From Corynebacterium sp. KPL1814 (GTDB taxonomy: Bacteria; Actinomycetota; Actinomycetes; Mycobacteriales; Mycobacteriaceae): a DNA stretch of 64,000 nucleotides. The stretch covers positions 1-64,000 of the forward strand of contig NZ_KI515776.1 in the NCBI RefSeq assembly GCF_000478175.1, written 5' to 3'. The position numbers were made by a program, and so were the translations under genes. This document shows positions 38,508 to 46,609 of the stretch, piece after piece; position 1 is the stretch's first letter; every line of letters starts with the position of its first letter. The notes beneath the pieces are model-generated. The model saw only the letters and a program-made list of their open reading frames with translations, did no database searches and was not told where the DNA came from.

Positions 38508-40061
38508 ATGCGCACTTCTCTCCGCATTGGCGCCGCTGCCGTAGCCGCGACCGTAGCTACCGCTGGCGCAATTGCCCCAGCCACCGCCACCGAATTCCAG
38601 AGCCCAAAGAACATCATCTACATGATTGGTGATGGAATGGGCTACGGCCACGTGGCGTTTAATAACCTCTACGAAACTGGCCAGTCCAAGTACCTGGTCG
38701 ATGGCGCTTTTAGCGCCGAAGGCCCAGAGGAACTCGATGGCGATTCCGTGCAGCGCTTCGAGGACTTCAACCGCCTGTCCATGACCACCTACCCCAATGG
38801 CTCTTCCTACGACCCACAAAAGGCGTGGGCAACCCACGAGTACGTGGATGAGGGATACACCGATTCCTCTGCCGCCGGCACCGCCATGTCCACCGGTGTG
38901 AAGACCGATAACGGCAAGCTTGGCGTTAATGATTACGGCCACGAGCAGGAAAACACCTCCGAGCGCGCCAAGAAGGCCGGAAAGTCCGCCGGCGTGGTCT
39001 CCTCCGTGCCGTTTAGCCACGCCACCCCAGCTGCCTGGGCCGCGCACAATATCTCCCGCAATAACTACCAAGAGATTGCGGAGGAGATGTTCAACTCTGA
39101 CCTCGATGTCATCATGGGCTCCGGCCACCCGTTCTATGACGATGACAACAAGAAGCAAGATGAGGCCAAGTACAAGTACCTGTCTGAAGAGGTCTTCAAC
39201 AAGCTATCGTCCGGGGAGTCCGACTGGAACTACGCCGAAACCAAGGAGCAATTTGAGGCCTTGGCCCAAGGTGATGTCGCGGCGGGGGAGAAGTACTTCG
39301 GCCTGGCGCCTGTGGCCTCTACCTTGCAGCAGGCACGCTCCGGCGAGTCCACAGTGCCTTATGACACTCCGTTCAACGATGTCGTGGATCTTCCCACCAT
39401 GACCACCGGCGCCCTCAATGCACTGGGCCAAAATGACGAGGGCTTCCACGTCATGATCGAAGGCGGTGCCATCGACTGGAGCGGCCACGGCAACGAATCC
39501 GCCCGCGATATCGAAGAGGTACAGGACTTCAATAAGTCCGTCGATGCCGCCATCGACTGGGTAGAAGAAAACTCCTCCTGGGATGAGACCCTGCTAGTCG
39601 TTACCGCTGACCACGAAACGGGATACCTCTCCGGTGCCAATGAGCGCTCTGAGGGCAAGTTCAACTCCATGAACGGTGGCGGCAGCAACACCCTGCCCTC
39701 TGGCCACCAGTGGTACTCCACGCAGCACACCAACCAGCTCGTCCCATTCTTCTTCAAGGGCGCTGGCTCTAAGGCCCTTCGCGCGAAGGCCACCCACACC
39801 GACCCCGTGCGCGGTGACTACATCGATAACACCACCTTGGCCAAGCTCACCCTGAATGAATGGTGGGTCAAGCACGATGACCAGGGCAGCAACGACAACG
39901 CCGACGCCGGTGACGGTGACGGCTCCTCCAAGAGCGGGCTCCTCGCCGGTATCGCGGGCGCCGGTATCGCGTCGCTGGCTATCGGGGCCATTGCCTTCTT
40001 GGCCCAGCAGCTGGGCATCATCACCATCAACCCGAATGCTTGGCGGAACTTCTTCCACTAA
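38508..40061 (+). CDS. phoA: Secreted alkaline phosphatase
   Basis: A 517-residue enzyme. A Sec signal peptide (MRTSLRIGAAAVAATVATAG, cleavage near ATA-TEF) precedes the catalytic domain with MIGDGMGYGHV, the nucleophile region DSSAAGTAMSTG, the metal-site segments EGGAIDWSGHGN and TADHETG, and STQHTNQLVPFF. The last ~45 residues carry an acidic linker and a hydrophobic stretch (GLLAGIAGAGIASLAIGAI), a likely membrane or mycomembrane anchor. AAAGGA precedes the ATG at 38508. It releases phosphate from organic esters outside the cell. Confidence 0.9.
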   Translation: MRTSLRIGAAAVAATVATAGAIAPATATEFQSPKNIIYMIGDGMGYGHVAFNNLYETGQSKYLVDGAFSAEGPEELDGDSVQRFEDFNRLSMTTYPNGSSYDPQKAWATHEYVDEGYTDSSAAGTAMSTGVKTDNGKLGVNDYGHEQENTSERAKKAGKSAGVVSSVPFSHATPAAWAAHNISRNNYQEIAEEMFNSDLDVIMGSGHPFYDDDNKKQDEAKYKYLSEEVFNKLSSGESDWNYAETKEQFEALAQGDVAAGEKYFGLAPVASTLQQARSGESTVPYDTPFNDVVDLPTMTTGALNALGQNDEGFHVMIEGGAIDWSGHGNESARDIEEVQDFNKSVDAAIDWVEENSSWDETLLVVTADHETGYLSGANERSEGKFNSMNGGGSNTLPSGHQWYSTQHTNQLVPFFFKGAGSKALRAKATHTDPVRGDYIDNTTLAKLTLNEWWVKHDDQGSNDNADAGDGDGSSKSGLLAGIAGAGIASLAIGAIAFLAQQLGIITINPNAWRNFFH

Positions 40062-40083
40062 TCCAGGCGATTAATCTCGCGCA

Positions 40084-40120
40084 AAGGCTTTCACTTCCAC
40101 GGTGGTGAAAGCCTTCTTAT
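40084..40120 (+). terminator. Terminator after phoA
   Basis: AAGGCTTTCAC (40084-40094) pairs perfectly with GTGAAAGCCTT (40105-40115), followed by CTTATT. Confidence 0.8.
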
Positions 40121-40174
40121 TGCCTTCTGCCTGCAGAATCCACATCTTTTCAAAAATGATCTAGGCTGGTGTAA

Positions 40175-42760
40175 ATGAGCCAGGAGAAGTTTCGTAGCCA
40201 GCTATCATCTTTTCTAGACGCGGCGGTATTTCAGGGGGTTCCGCATCTTCGCCTCTCGCCGGATACCGATACTTTAGAGCTTTACCTGCCAGCCGTGAGC
40301 GCGGCTTATGAACCAGAAGACCCCCAATGGACCGTGACCACACAGTTGCTGGACGGCACGGAGGTCACCCGCAAGTTTTATTACGTCGCCGGTGAAGAAC
40401 CTGGCCTGTGGGTGTCCATGCCACAGCCCTTTACCCACCTTGCCGTTACGTTTGCGGAGCAGACGCTGGAGTTTGCGGGTATTGCCAATGGCGGCCTGCT
40501 ACTTGATTCCGCGCACCGGCCCGTCGATAGCATGCAGCCCATCCCGCAGGGCGCGTATACCTTCATCGCACCGACCGGCACGCAGCTAACCCCCGCCCCG
40601 GATAACCAGCCGCGCCCGCATAGCGCGTGGGAAGGCTGGTCCATCTTTGAGGTAGCGGCAGAAGATTCCTTCTCTATTGCTGTGCCGCGCCAGGACAAGG
40701 CCACCATCACCGTTGCGGAAGGCGCGGATTTTTCCTGGGATATGGCGGTCAAGTCCCTGCCCAACGCGCGCGGGCTGGACGGCGAGCTGGTGTACACGAA
40801 ATCCCCGCGCCTCTTGGTCAATACCCCACTGCACCTGCAGCTGACCTATGTCCCCATCGGTGGGGAAGAGGAGGAAATCTTAGAAGATGAGCTGCCGGAG
40901 GGAATCCATGAGGTTCTACCCGGTGACGTATTCGAAGACCCTTGGGTGGGCCGGTACCGCTTTAGCCTGTACAAGGGCGAGGAGCTTGTCGATGTCCTCT
41001 ACCTCAACTTTGCCGAGACGCTCCACATGCGCTCCAAGAACGAGGGACCGCGCGGCACCAACTTCCGCTTCATTGATGCGCTGGGGAACCTCTCACCGTT
41101 TAGCTATGCGCTTGCCTCGTCCCCCGATAAGCCCATTCACATGGAAAAGGGCCAGCGCGTATTTGGGGAAGACGAATCGGTGCGCGAGGAGACCATCAGC
41201 AGCGAGGCCGGCTACGAGCTGACCTTTGAGGTCATTCCAGCGACCATCCGCACGCGTGTAAAGCGCACTGCGGCAGAGCCCGTGGATTATATGGATAAGC
41301 AGGTCATCCTGGCGGATCAGCTGGATGCGGATGCGCTGTTTACGGTGCACTCGCCGGAGCCGCTGCCGCTGGCAAAATTCGTGGTCATTGATAAGAACCA
41401 GAAGATCCGGGATCTCGTCACCGCCAATGGCTCGACGGAGGCGACGACGGCCCTCTCCGTGCCGAATCGCGCCCTCAAGGCAGCGCTGACAAAGAAGTCC
41501 TCGCTGGAGCTCTACCTCCTGTGGTCCACGCTGTCCTATGAGGAGTACCTGGAGGGCCTGCCGGATAAGGAGCGCGCGGCGCACCTTAAGCGCAGCATGG
41601 ACCGCCGCGTGATGGAATACGAGGCAACCGCGGCAAGCGATCTGATTTATGCCGCCATCGCCACGGTGCGCAAGGCGCCACTGGTGGCCCGCGCCACCAT
41701 CGAAGATGGCATCTTGATACCCGAGCAAACCCACGAAGAGGAAGTGGAGCTTTTGGCGTGGGCGTGGCCGCTCGGCAACCCCGCCAGCGAGCCGCTGCCC
41801 TTGGAGCCGGTGGAGGAGGGCTTCGAGCTACCAGAAGAACTGCACGAGGCTGGCGATCTCATCGTGGACTTCCGCGAGGATGAACCGGCCAGCGATCTCG
41901 CCGCACCGCAGTACCCACCGGCAAGCTCGCTCATCATCTTCCACGACGGCGAGAGCGAGAATACCGCCGGTATGTGGGAGACCTATGCCGCCCTGCGCCG
42001 CCTTGCCCCCAAGGCCAAGGAGACCTTTGAGGGCGTTATCAGGAACATCGAGGCCGATCCGCGCGCCAGCCTCGATGCGCTCATGCAGGTGGACTTCGAG
42101 CGCGGCCAGCGCATGCGCGCGTTGGTGCGCACGGGCCTAATTACCCGTTCCTTTAGCAGCGATGGGGAAGAGGCCGCGGAACCTTCTTCGGTGCTCGCCG
42201 CGCTTGCCGATGCCAACCAGGCCCACGTCGAACACTCCGGCTCCCCCTCGCTGTGGCGCACGGCCACCACGGGAGTAGACGATGTCACCCGCCCCATGCT
42301 GCTCATGAGCGCCACCGGCGAGGCCCCAACGCCTGCAACGGACAGCGCGCAGTTATGCGATGACGCCCACCGCATCGCCGCGCTGCGCGAGTGCTTCGAT
42401 AACGACTTGGCACTGACCCGCCTGGGGACCATGTCCAACCTGCGCACTACCGCGCTGCAATTGCGCGTGACGCTGCAACAATTGGGCGTAGATAAGTCGG
42501 TATTGCACACACTGCTCGCCCTGGACGCCTTTGGGGATGGAAACACGGATCTTGGCGGCTCCGCCTGGATGCCGTTTATTTCCTATGTCTTTGCCATTGC
42601 CGCACGTGGGGTGGCCAATGGGAAGCTGACGGATGCGGCCGTGGCCTCCGCGCTAGATAACGCCCTCCCGCAGCTCGCGGAGGCGGTCTCGCTGGCTCCG
42701 GAGCTGTTTTACCGGGATATTCTCACTGCAGAGGCCCTTACCCGCGACTACAGTGACTGA
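40175..42760 (+). CDS. Large protein of unknown family
   Basis: An 861-residue soluble protein with no signal peptide or membrane helix. Residues 1-400 look all-beta with repeated short strands (LELYLPAVSAAY, YRFSLYKGEELVDVLYLNF), as in tandem immunoglobulin-like or beta-sandwich domains. Residues 410-861 are mainly helical and acidic. I recognise no catalytic motif. It stands alone behind the phoA terminator, 1 bp before the MOSC gene. A role cannot be assigned. Confidence 0.75.
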   Translation: MSQEKFRSQLSSFLDAAVFQGVPHLRLSPDTDTLELYLPAVSAAYEPEDPQWTVTTQLLDGTEVTRKFYYVAGEEPGLWVSMPQPFTHLAVTFAEQTLEFAGIANGGLLLDSAHRPVDSMQPIPQGAYTFIAPTGTQLTPAPDNQPRPHSAWEGWSIFEVAAEDSFSIAVPRQDKATITVAEGADFSWDMAVKSLPNARGLDGELVYTKSPRLLVNTPLHLQLTYVPIGGEEEEILEDELPEGIHEVLPGDVFEDPWVGRYRFSLYKGEELVDVLYLNFAETLHMRSKNEGPRGTNFRFIDALGNLSPFSYALASSPDKPIHMEKGQRVFGEDESVREETISSEAGYELTFEVIPATIRTRVKRTAAEPVDYMDKQVILADQLDADALFTVHSPEPLPLAKFVVIDKNQKIRDLVTANGSTEATTALSVPNRALKAALTKKSSLELYLLWSTLSYEEYLEGLPDKERAAHLKRSMDRRVMEYEATAASDLIYAAIATVRKAPLVARATIEDGILIPEQTHEEEVELLAWAWPLGNPASEPLPLEPVEEGFELPEELHEAGDLIVDFREDEPASDLAAPQYPPASSLIIFHDGESENTAGMWETYAALRRLAPKAKETFEGVIRNIEADPRASLDALMQVDFERGQRMRALVRTGLITRSFSSDGEEAAEPSSVLAALADANQAHVEHSGSPSLWRTATTGVDDVTRPMLLMSATGEAPTPATDSAQLCDDAHRIAALRECFDNDLALTRLGTMSNLRTTALQLRVTLQQLGVDKSVLHTLLALDAFGDGNTDLGGSAWMPFISYVFAIAARGVANGKLTDAAVASALDNALPQLAEAVSLAPELFYRDILTAEALTRDYSD

Positions 42761-42761
42761 T

Positions 42762-43394
42762 ATGCAGGTTATTTCCACCAACGTCGCCGTGCGCAGGCCG
42801 GATCCGAGCGGGAGGCATGAGTTTTCGGGCATCGACAAGCGCCCGCAAGACTTCATCGATATTTCCGCTCCCGGACCCAATTACGGCGATGGTTCCGGCG
42901 TGCGCGGCGATTCTATCGGCGATAGCGAGCACCACGGTGGAAGTGACAAGGCGGTCTATGCCTATGCCCGCGAGGAGCTGGATTATTGGGAGGATTCGCT
43001 GGGCCGCACGCTGGGTTCAGGGGCCTTTGGGGAAAACCTCACCACGCGCGGCATTGATCTCTCCGCGCTGCTTATCAATCAACGCCTCCACATCGGCACG
43101 GCTACGCTCGAGGTCTCCATTCCCCGCCAGCCATGCGCAACCTTTTCCGGCTGGGTGCAGGAAAAGGGCTGGCTCAAGCGGTGGACTGCGCGCGGTGATT
43201 GCGGCGTGTACTTCCGCGTCATCTCGCTCGGGCGCATTTCTGCCGGGGATGCCATAATCTGCGGCCCCGCCCCCGCGCACGATATCACCATGCGCATGGC
43301 GTTTGCGGCCAAGATGGGGGACCGGGCGATGGCCCGGCGCGTGGTCGATGCCAAGTGCTTGCCGCCCCAGCACGCAAAAAAGCTCCGGGTATAA
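42762..43394 (+). CDS. MOSC-domain protein, YiiM-like
   Basis: A 210-residue protein with the YiiM/MOSC pattern GDSIGDSEHHGGSDKAVYAY, GAFGENLTTRGID and the conserved Cys in RQPCATFSG. MOSC proteins bind molybdenum cofactor and transfer sulfur or reduce N-hydroxylated compounds. The ATG at 42762 follows the previous stop by 1 bp, so co-translation is likely; a GTG at 42753 is also in frame. Confidence 0.85.
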   Translation: MQVISTNVAVRRPDPSGRHEFSGIDKRPQDFIDISAPGPNYGDGSGVRGDSIGDSEHHGGSDKAVYAYAREELDYWEDSLGRTLGSGAFGENLTTRGIDLSALLINQRLHIGTATLEVSIPRQPCATFSGWVQEKGWLKRWTARGDCGVYFRVISLGRISAGDAIICGPAPAHDITMRMAFAAKMGDRAMARRVVDAKCLPPQHAKKLRV

Positions 43395-43403
43395 ACCCGG
43401 AGC
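43376..43403 (-). terminator. Terminator of the MFS gene
   Basis: GCTCCGGGT and ACCCGGAGC pair around ATAA. Reading on the minus strand the hairpin is followed by six T. It overlaps the 3' end of the convergent MOSC gene. Confidence 0.8.
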
Positions 43404-43420
43404 CAAAAATCTGTGCCGCT

Positions 43421-44638
43421 TTAGGCCGGCTGCGTGCCCTCTGTGGCGCTGATAACGGGCGCCTTCGCCTTGGGGTAGCGGCCGTGCACCATGTAGTAGT
43501 ACACCGCCGCGACGACGATGAGGCCGGCGAGGATGAGGTACATCGTATCGAAGCCCGTGGCGCTCACGATGGGGCCAAGCCCGAAGGGGGCGAGGCCGAT
43601 GCCGAAGTCCATCAAGAGGAACATCGTGGAGATGCCCGCGCCTATCTGAGCGGCCGATACAGAGCGCACCGAGATGGCCTGGCAGGCGGGGCTTAGCGTG
43701 CCGTATCCCATGCCCGTAAACGCACCCGCCACCACGAGCATGACGTCATTGCTGGGAAAGCCCATGATGATAAGGGCGATGACGAAGGAAACTAGGCCCA
43801 GGTACATGACCGAGTTATCGCCCTTGTGGTCCTGGATGCGGCCCAAGAAAAAGCGCATGATGAGCATGACTACGGCGTAGCCGATGAAAAAGAGGCCGGC
43901 GCCTGTGGCCAGGTCCTCTTCGCGCGCATAGGCGTTGAGATAGGTGACCACGCCGGAGTAGGCGATGCCCACCAAGAGCATGAAAAGGCCAATGGGCACC
44001 ACGTTGGGGTGCACGGCATTGCTCAGCTTGAAAGCGGGCTTTTCCTCATCGAGCTCCGCCGGGTAGCGCAGCACGAGCGCCAGCACGAGGGAGACGATAT
44101 TGGAACCCAGGGCGACCGCGAAGAGGGTGTTGTAGCCAATGTTATTGGCCAAGAACAAGCCCACTGCGGGGCCGAAGGCGGTGGCAAGTGTGGTGCCGAG
44201 GGCAAAGTAGCCGGTGCCCTCCGCGCGGCGCTGTTGGGGGATGACGGATTGCGCGACGGCCATGAGCGCCGTAGAGGTCAACGCATAGCCCGCGCCGTGA
44301 AACAGCCGCACGAGGATGAGGACAGCCACGTTATGGGCCACGAAATAGCCCACCGTCACGATGCTGACGAAGGCCAGCGAGGTCAGGGCGGCGCGCTTTT
44401 GCCCCACGCGGTCCACCAACCAGCCGGAGAAGATGCGCATGAATGTCGCACCCAAAACAAAGGCGCTGGAGGCAAAACCACTGACGGTATCGGAGGCCCC
44501 AAAGCTCTCGACGGCATACAGGGCCATGGTCGTCACCGTTAAGTAGAAGACTAGAAACTGACCAAAATTAGCCACCCACGCCAACAGAAACGTGGGTGTA
44601 ATCAATGGCGGCTGAGCCGCTGAATTCGTTGTTGACAA
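43421..44638 (-). CDS. MFS transporter, drug/arabinose-efflux type
   Basis: A 405-residue, 12-helix transporter with the loop motif GWLVDRVGQKRA (helix 2-3) and FLGRIQDHKG (helix 8-9). The YhhS-like efflux family is the best fit; the substrate is unknown. The start is a TTG at 44638 with GGAG 7 bp upstream. A strong hairpin just upstream separates it from gabD. Confidence 0.8.
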   Translation of the reverse strand: MSTTNSAAQPPLITPTFLLAWVANFGQFLVFYLTVTTMALYAVESFGASDTVSGFASSAFVLGATFMRIFSGWLVDRVGQKRAALTSLAFVSIVTVGYFVAHNVAVLILVRLFHGAGYALTSTALMAVAQSVIPQQRRAEGTGYFALGTTLATAFGPAVGLFLANNIGYNTLFAVALGSNIVSLVLALVLRYPAELDEEKPAFKLSNAVHPNVVPIGLFMLLVGIAYSGVVTYLNAYAREEDLATGAGLFFIGYAVVMLIMRFFLGRIQDHKGDNSVMYLGLVSFVIALIIMGFPSNDVMLVVAGAFTGMGYGTLSPACQAISVRSVSAAQIGAGISTMFLLMDFGIGLAPFGLGPIVSATGFDTMYLILAGLIVVAAVYYYMVHGRYPKAKAPVISATEGTQPA

Positions 44639-44651
44639 GACTCACTCCAAT

Positions 44652-44711
44652 TAAAAAATAAAAAATCTTCCCAACCGCGCACGGCCCAAAAGGGCCGCGT
44701 GCGGGGAGAAG
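44652..44711 (-). terminator. Terminator between gabD and the MFS gene
   Basis: On the minus strand a GC-rich hairpin (GCGGCCC-TTTT-GGGCCG core, extended by flanking pairs) is followed by ATTTTTTATTTTTT. It can end gabD transcription or act as a leader control element for the MFS gene, whose start is 14 bp further on. Confidence 0.75.
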
Positions 44712-44823
44712 GAAAGCAATCACAATTATGCGGGGAGTGAGTATACGCCGCTGGCACTTAAATGTTTAATCAAACACGGTTATAAGCGCGCTCTAAACAG
44801 TGATTGCGTTGCCGGCTTAAGGC

Positions 44824-46299
44824 CTAAGCGTTGGCATAAGGGTCGCGGATGCCCAGGTACTGCACGGAGGTGTATTCCTCGATACCTTCCGCGCCACCCT
44901 CGCGGCCCATTCCGGATTGCTTGACGCCACCGAATGGGGCAGCGGCGTTAGAGATAACGCCGGCGTTGAAGCCCATCAGGCCGAACTCTAGGCCATCGGC
45001 GATGCGCCACAGGCGGTCGGAATTCTCAGTAAAGACATAAGATGCCAAACCGTATTCGGTATCGTTTGCGATCTCGAGCGCCTCTTCCTCGGTGCTGAAG
45101 GTGATAATCGGGGCGACTGGACCGAAGATCTCTTCCTGGGCGACGCGCGTTTCACGTGAAACATTGGTAATCACCGTAGGCTCGTAAAAGTAGCCAGCGC
45201 CATCCCCGCGCTTACCGCCGGTGGCGATGGTAGCGCCCTTTTCTGCGGCATCGTCCACAAGTGCCGCAATGCTCTCCAAAGCCTTGGACTCGACGAGCGG
45301 TCCGCAGGTAACACCTTCGTCCATACCATTGCCCAAATTGAGCTTCTCGAATTCCGCAACGAGCTTCTCGGAGAACTCCTCGGCTACAGATTCGTGGACC
45401 AAGAAGCGGTTTGCTGCGGTGCAGGCTTCGCCAATATTGCGCATCTTGGCGCCCATCGCACCCTGGACCGCTTGGTCAATATCTGCGTCCTCAAAGACAA
45501 TGAATGGGGCATTGCCTCCCAGTTCCATGGAGGTACGCAGTACGTTATCGGCCGCGCCCTTCAAAAGGGTTCGGCCCACTGGGGTAGAACCGGTAAAGGA
45601 AAGCTTGCGCAAGCGGTCATCGGCAAGCAATGGCTCCGAAATTGCAGATGCAGACTTACCGGCTACGACGTTGAGCACACCCTTTGGAAGCCCAGCATCG
45701 ATCATGGTCTGCGCAAAGTACTGCGCGGTCAGGGGAGTCAGCTTGGCCGGCTTGAGCACCATCGTGCAACCCGCTGCCACCGCGGGAGCCACCTTGCGGG
45801 TAGCCATGGCCAACGGGAAGTTCCACGGGGTGATCAAAAGGCAGGGACCCACCGGCTTGCGGCGAGTGATCATCCGCAGCGTGCCTTCCGGAACGGTTGC
45901 GGCGCGACCGTAATCGCGCACCGTTTCTTCACTAAACCAACGCAGGAACTCGCCGCCATAAGTGACCTCACCCTTAGCTTCCGCGAAGGGCTTACCCATC
46001 TCTAGCGTCATCAGGGCTGCGAATTCATCCGCCCGCTCCTGTACTAGATCGAATGCTCGGCGCAGAATCTCCGCGCGCTCGCGCGGCGTGGTGCGCGCCC
46101 ATTCATCCTGCACGGCACAGGCGGCGTCGAGGGCAGCAATCGCATCATCCGAGTTTGCGGAAGATAGCGTCGCCAGCGTCTCGCCCGTCGCTGGGTTTTC
46201 TACGTCAAAAGTCTCACCGGAGGTGGAATCGCGCCACTCACCACCAATAAGCAATTGGGTGGGAACCTTTGCAATTACCTCTTCGATATTAATACTCAC
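44824..46299 (-). CDS. gabD: NAD(P)-dependent succinate-semialdehyde dehydrogenase
   Basis: A 491-residue aldehyde dehydrogenase. It has the cofactor motif FTGSTPVGR, general base Glu in ELGGNAP and catalytic Cys in NIGEACTAANR. The length and N-terminal IGGEWRDSTSGETFDVENPATG fit GabD, which oxidises succinate semialdehyde to succinate. It is divergent from the trp operon. A perfect parS site lies in its C-terminal third, read as VSRET. Confidence 0.88.
   Translation of the reverse strand: MSINIEEVIAKVPTQLLIGGEWRDSTSGETFDVENPATGETLATLSSANSDDAIAALDAACAVQDEWARTTPRERAEILRRAFDLVQERADEFAALMTLEMGKPFAEAKGEVTYGGEFLRWFSEETVRDYGRAATVPEGTLRMITRRKPVGPCLLITPWNFPLAMATRKVAPAVAAGCTMVLKPAKLTPLTAQYFAQTMIDAGLPKGVLNVVAGKSASAISEPLLADDRLRKLSFTGSTPVGRTLLKGAADNVLRTSMELGGNAPFIVFEDADIDQAVQGAMGAKMRNIGEACTAANRFLVHESVAEEFSEKLVAEFEKLNLGNGMDEGVTCGPLVESKALESIAALVDDAAEKGATIATGGKRGDGAGYFYEPTVITNVSRETRVAQEEIFGPVAPIITFSTEEEALEIANDTEYGLASYVFTENSDRLWRIADGLEFGLMGFNAGVISNAAAPFGGVKQSGMGREGGAEGIEEYTSVQYLGIRDPYANA
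45149..45162. other. parS: parS site 1
   Basis: A perfect GTTTCACGTGAAAC palindrome, the ParB-binding centromere sequence, inside gabD. Confidence 0.88.
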
Positions 46300-46388
46300 T
46301 TATCGTCACCTTTCTTGAAGATATAGACCTGCACCACATTACCCTGAATGAGCGCGAAGACCACTCATTAGATACCGATTGAATATTT

Positions 46389-46416
46389 TTGACTTGTTTC
46401 TTCCACGCTATAGAAA
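46389..46416 (+). promoter_or_regulatory. trp operon promoter
   Basis: TTGACT (46389-46394) and a -10 within TATAGAAA (46409-46416), with a 14-16 bp spacer depending on the hexamer used, lie just ahead of the trp leader peptide. Confidence 0.6.
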
Positions 46417-46436
46417 TTTAAGCTAGGCTAGTGCCC

Positions 46437-46475
46437 ATGAAGAAAATGACTACTCGTTGGTGGTGGCGCGCGTAA
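46437..46475 (+). CDS. trpL: trp operon leader peptide
   Basis: Twelve residues, MKKMTTRWWWRA, with three consecutive Trp codons (46458-46466). Ribosome stalling here when tryptophan is scarce would change the folding of the downstream attenuator. It is too short for usual gene finders. Confidence 0.92.
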   Translation: MKKMTTRWWWRA

Positions 46476-46478
46476 CTC

Positions 46479-46530
46479 GCGGGCCTTTCTTCGCAACCCA
46501 TTTTTAGGCTCGCATTCTGCGGGCCTTTCG
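46479..46530 (+). terminator. trp attenuator
   Basis: GCGGGCCT occurs twice, at 46479-46486 and 46519-46526. Either copy can pair with AGGCTCGC at 46506-46513. Pairing with the distal copy gives a terminator hairpin followed by TTTCGGCGTTTT, and pairing with the proximal copy gives the antiterminator. A ribosome that reaches the trpL stop would cover the proximal copy, so termination follows when Trp is plentiful. Confidence 0.85.
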
Positions 46531-46609
46531 GCGTTTTCAGTGCCTTTGCTCGCGGATACCTCGGGTCCCTCGCACTCTGTTCCTCAGTTACTCCTGAAAG
46601 GGCACTGCA

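Noticed and set aside
40175..42760. Calling the 861-residue protein an anti-phage component
   Set aside because: No helicase, nuclease, methylase or mobile element lies next to it; the idea is unsupported.
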